Of a stretch of DNA of 64,000 nucleotides, positions 63,051 through 64,000 are shown in pieces. The notes beneath the pieces were generated by a model that had not been told where the DNA came from, did not search any database, and was given only the letters and a program-made list of their open reading frames with translations. Both the position numbers and the translations under genes were made by a program. The DNA is taken from assembly GCF_000518865.1 (NCBI RefSeq), contig NZ_JAEK01000001.1, positions 310,001-374,000 of the forward strand, given 5' to 3'. The first letter of the stretch is position 1, and each line of letters starts with the position of its first letter. Origin of the DNA: Bacillus sp. J37 (GTDB taxonomy: Bacteria; Bacillota; Bacilli; Bacillales; Bacillaceae).

Positions 63051-64000
63051 TTGATAATGAAAGAAAAACAGCTACCGATCAAAATTCATAAGTTAGAAGC
63101 CTTATTAAGGAGGTTGTCAGAAAATCATCCTAATCGGGAAAGAATTTGAAACGAGTATATAAAAAGAATCGCAGGAATACAAAGGAGAAAAATCCCTCGA
63201 GTATCACCTAAGTTTTCTTAATGAAGACTATTATATCTTTCATGATTTGAGGTTAAAAGGAAAGAAGCACTATTTTCAGAAGGATGTAGTTATATTAGCC
63301 TCCAGATATATACTCATCAGCGAATCTAAGAATATTTCAGGTAATCTCAATTTTGATCAGGAATACAACCAGCTTATTAGAGTATTAAATTAAATGGAGT
63401 AGAAGAGGGCTTTCAAGATCCAATTCGACAAGTAAAGCTTCAAGAATACCAGCTAAAGCAATGGCTAGTTGATCAATGCAAACTTGAACACCCAATAGAA
63501 TCGTTTGTTGTAATAACAAATCCAAATAGCATAATAAAAAAAGAAGGTGGAGAGCAAAATAAAAGGTTAAATGTGATTAAAGTTCAAATTTAGTTTTTGA
63601 AATAGAGAAACTAAATAAACAAATCCATGTTAATAAAAAGCTTTCTAAAAAAGAATTGCTTCAACTTTCTAAGTTATTTAATCAGCAGGACAAACCAAAT
63701 AACCCAAATATTTTAAAAGAATTTAATGTGGAACCAAAAGATATCTTAGCAGGTGTTTACTGTGATAACTGTAAAAAACTATCTATGATAAGAGCAAAAG
63801 GCAAATGGTGTGCTCACACTGTCAAAAGACTTCAAAAGACGCTCATGTTCAAGCATTAAAAGACTACTATTATTTGATAGGTCCTACAATTACCAATGAA
63901 AAATTCAGAACGTTTACTAACCTCAAATCAAGAAAGACTTCATATAAATTACTTTCTTCACTAAATCTCAATTCCTCTGGAACTACGAGTAATACCACTT
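63051..64000 (+). pseudogene. NERD-domain protein, multiply disrupted
   Basis: Pieces of a nuclease-related-domain (NERD) protein follow one another in changing frames. From TTG 63051: IPIKIHKLEALLRRL-like start, stop TGA 63147-63149; a frameshift near 63180; then KGEKSLEYHLSFL and ISESKNISGN; stop TAA near 63390; a new frame with EEGFQDPIRQVKLQ; stop TAG near 63591; a new frame with VYCDNCKKLS; then a further frameshift near 63815 restoring AHCQKTSKDAHVQAL. At least four disruptions make it non-functional. It runs off the window end. Confidence 0.88.

Noticed and set aside
62874-63149. 91-codon plus-strand ORF
   Set aside because: Its first half is the MITE-like element and its second half the start of the NERD pseudogene; the fusion frame is accidental.
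1-64000. CRISPR arrays, tRNA or rRNA genes, prophage genes or intact IS transposases
   Set aside because: I looked for regularly spaced repeats, tRNA-like cloverleaf ends and transposase motifs and found none; the only spaced repeat is the short 21-nt array at 62582.

Overview
The window is one continuous stretch of chromosome from a low-GC, endospore-forming member of the Bacillaceae. The evidence is the gene content (spoIIM, mciZ, a GerA-type germinant receptor, a Prli42 peptide, a proline T-box) and an order that largely follows the Bacillus subtilis bkd-yqi-yqj-yqk-fur-xerD-drm region. Ribosome binding sites are strong and GTG or TTG starts are common. I see no rRNA, tRNA, CRISPR array, prophage or intact transposase.

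Layout. 1-7.0 kb: end of leucine dehydrogenase, butyrate kinase and the branched-chain 2-oxoacid dehydrogenase complex (bcd-buk-lpdV-bkdAA-bkdAB-bkdB). 7.2-12.3 kb: methylmalonyl-CoA mutase (two subunits) and its chaperone MeaB. 12.3-15.4 kb: bacilliredoxin and an arginine-type ABC transporter. 15.5-20.6 kb: yqjA, yqjB (L,D-transpeptidase), a 30-codon Prli42 gene, methylmalonyl-CoA epimerase, a carboxyltransferase and a PepT-like peptidase. 20.7-31.8 kb: a CAP-domain lipoprotein, then a urea ABC transporter and complete urease set (urtABCDE-ureABCEFGD) behind a GlnR/TnrA-type box. 31.9-41.2 kb: a lone CheW, Pol IV, gndA, zwf, rnz, namA, a cysteine-rich protein and proI under a T-box. 41.7-47 kb: a remnant of yqjP, an SDR, a GNAT, an RNA methyltransferase-like protein and a LexA-type PolY2 locus. 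47.2-50.9 kb: a germinant receptor in the order B-A-C whose A gene is frameshifted. 51-62.5 kb: yqkB/C/D/E/F, mciZ, nudF, an EndoQ-like nuclease, spoIIM, fur, yqzK, xerD and the nucleoside operon deoB-pupG-pdp. 62.55-64 kb: decayed DNA with a 21-nt tandem repeat, a MITE-like element and a NERD-domain pseudogene.

How genes work together. The first 20 kb form a route for valine/isoleucine carbon: deamination, oxidative decarboxylation to acyl-CoA, then propionyl/methylmalonyl-CoA metabolism by epimerase, mutase and MeaB. The urea transporter and urease form a nitrogen-scavenging unit. zwf and gndA are the two NADPH-producing steps of the pentose phosphate pathway and are encoded convergently.

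Most unusual signals: (i) a ~55-nt structured intergenic element present twice, 43 kb apart, in the same orientation and each about 40 nt after a terminator; (ii) two tandem A_AAA_AAG slippery heptamers exactly at the frame break of the GerA-family A subunit; (iii) several short genes with good signals: Prli42, a 39-aa ORF between its own palindrome and terminator, a 39-aa probable spore peptide behind a SigG-like promoter, and an extended MciZ.
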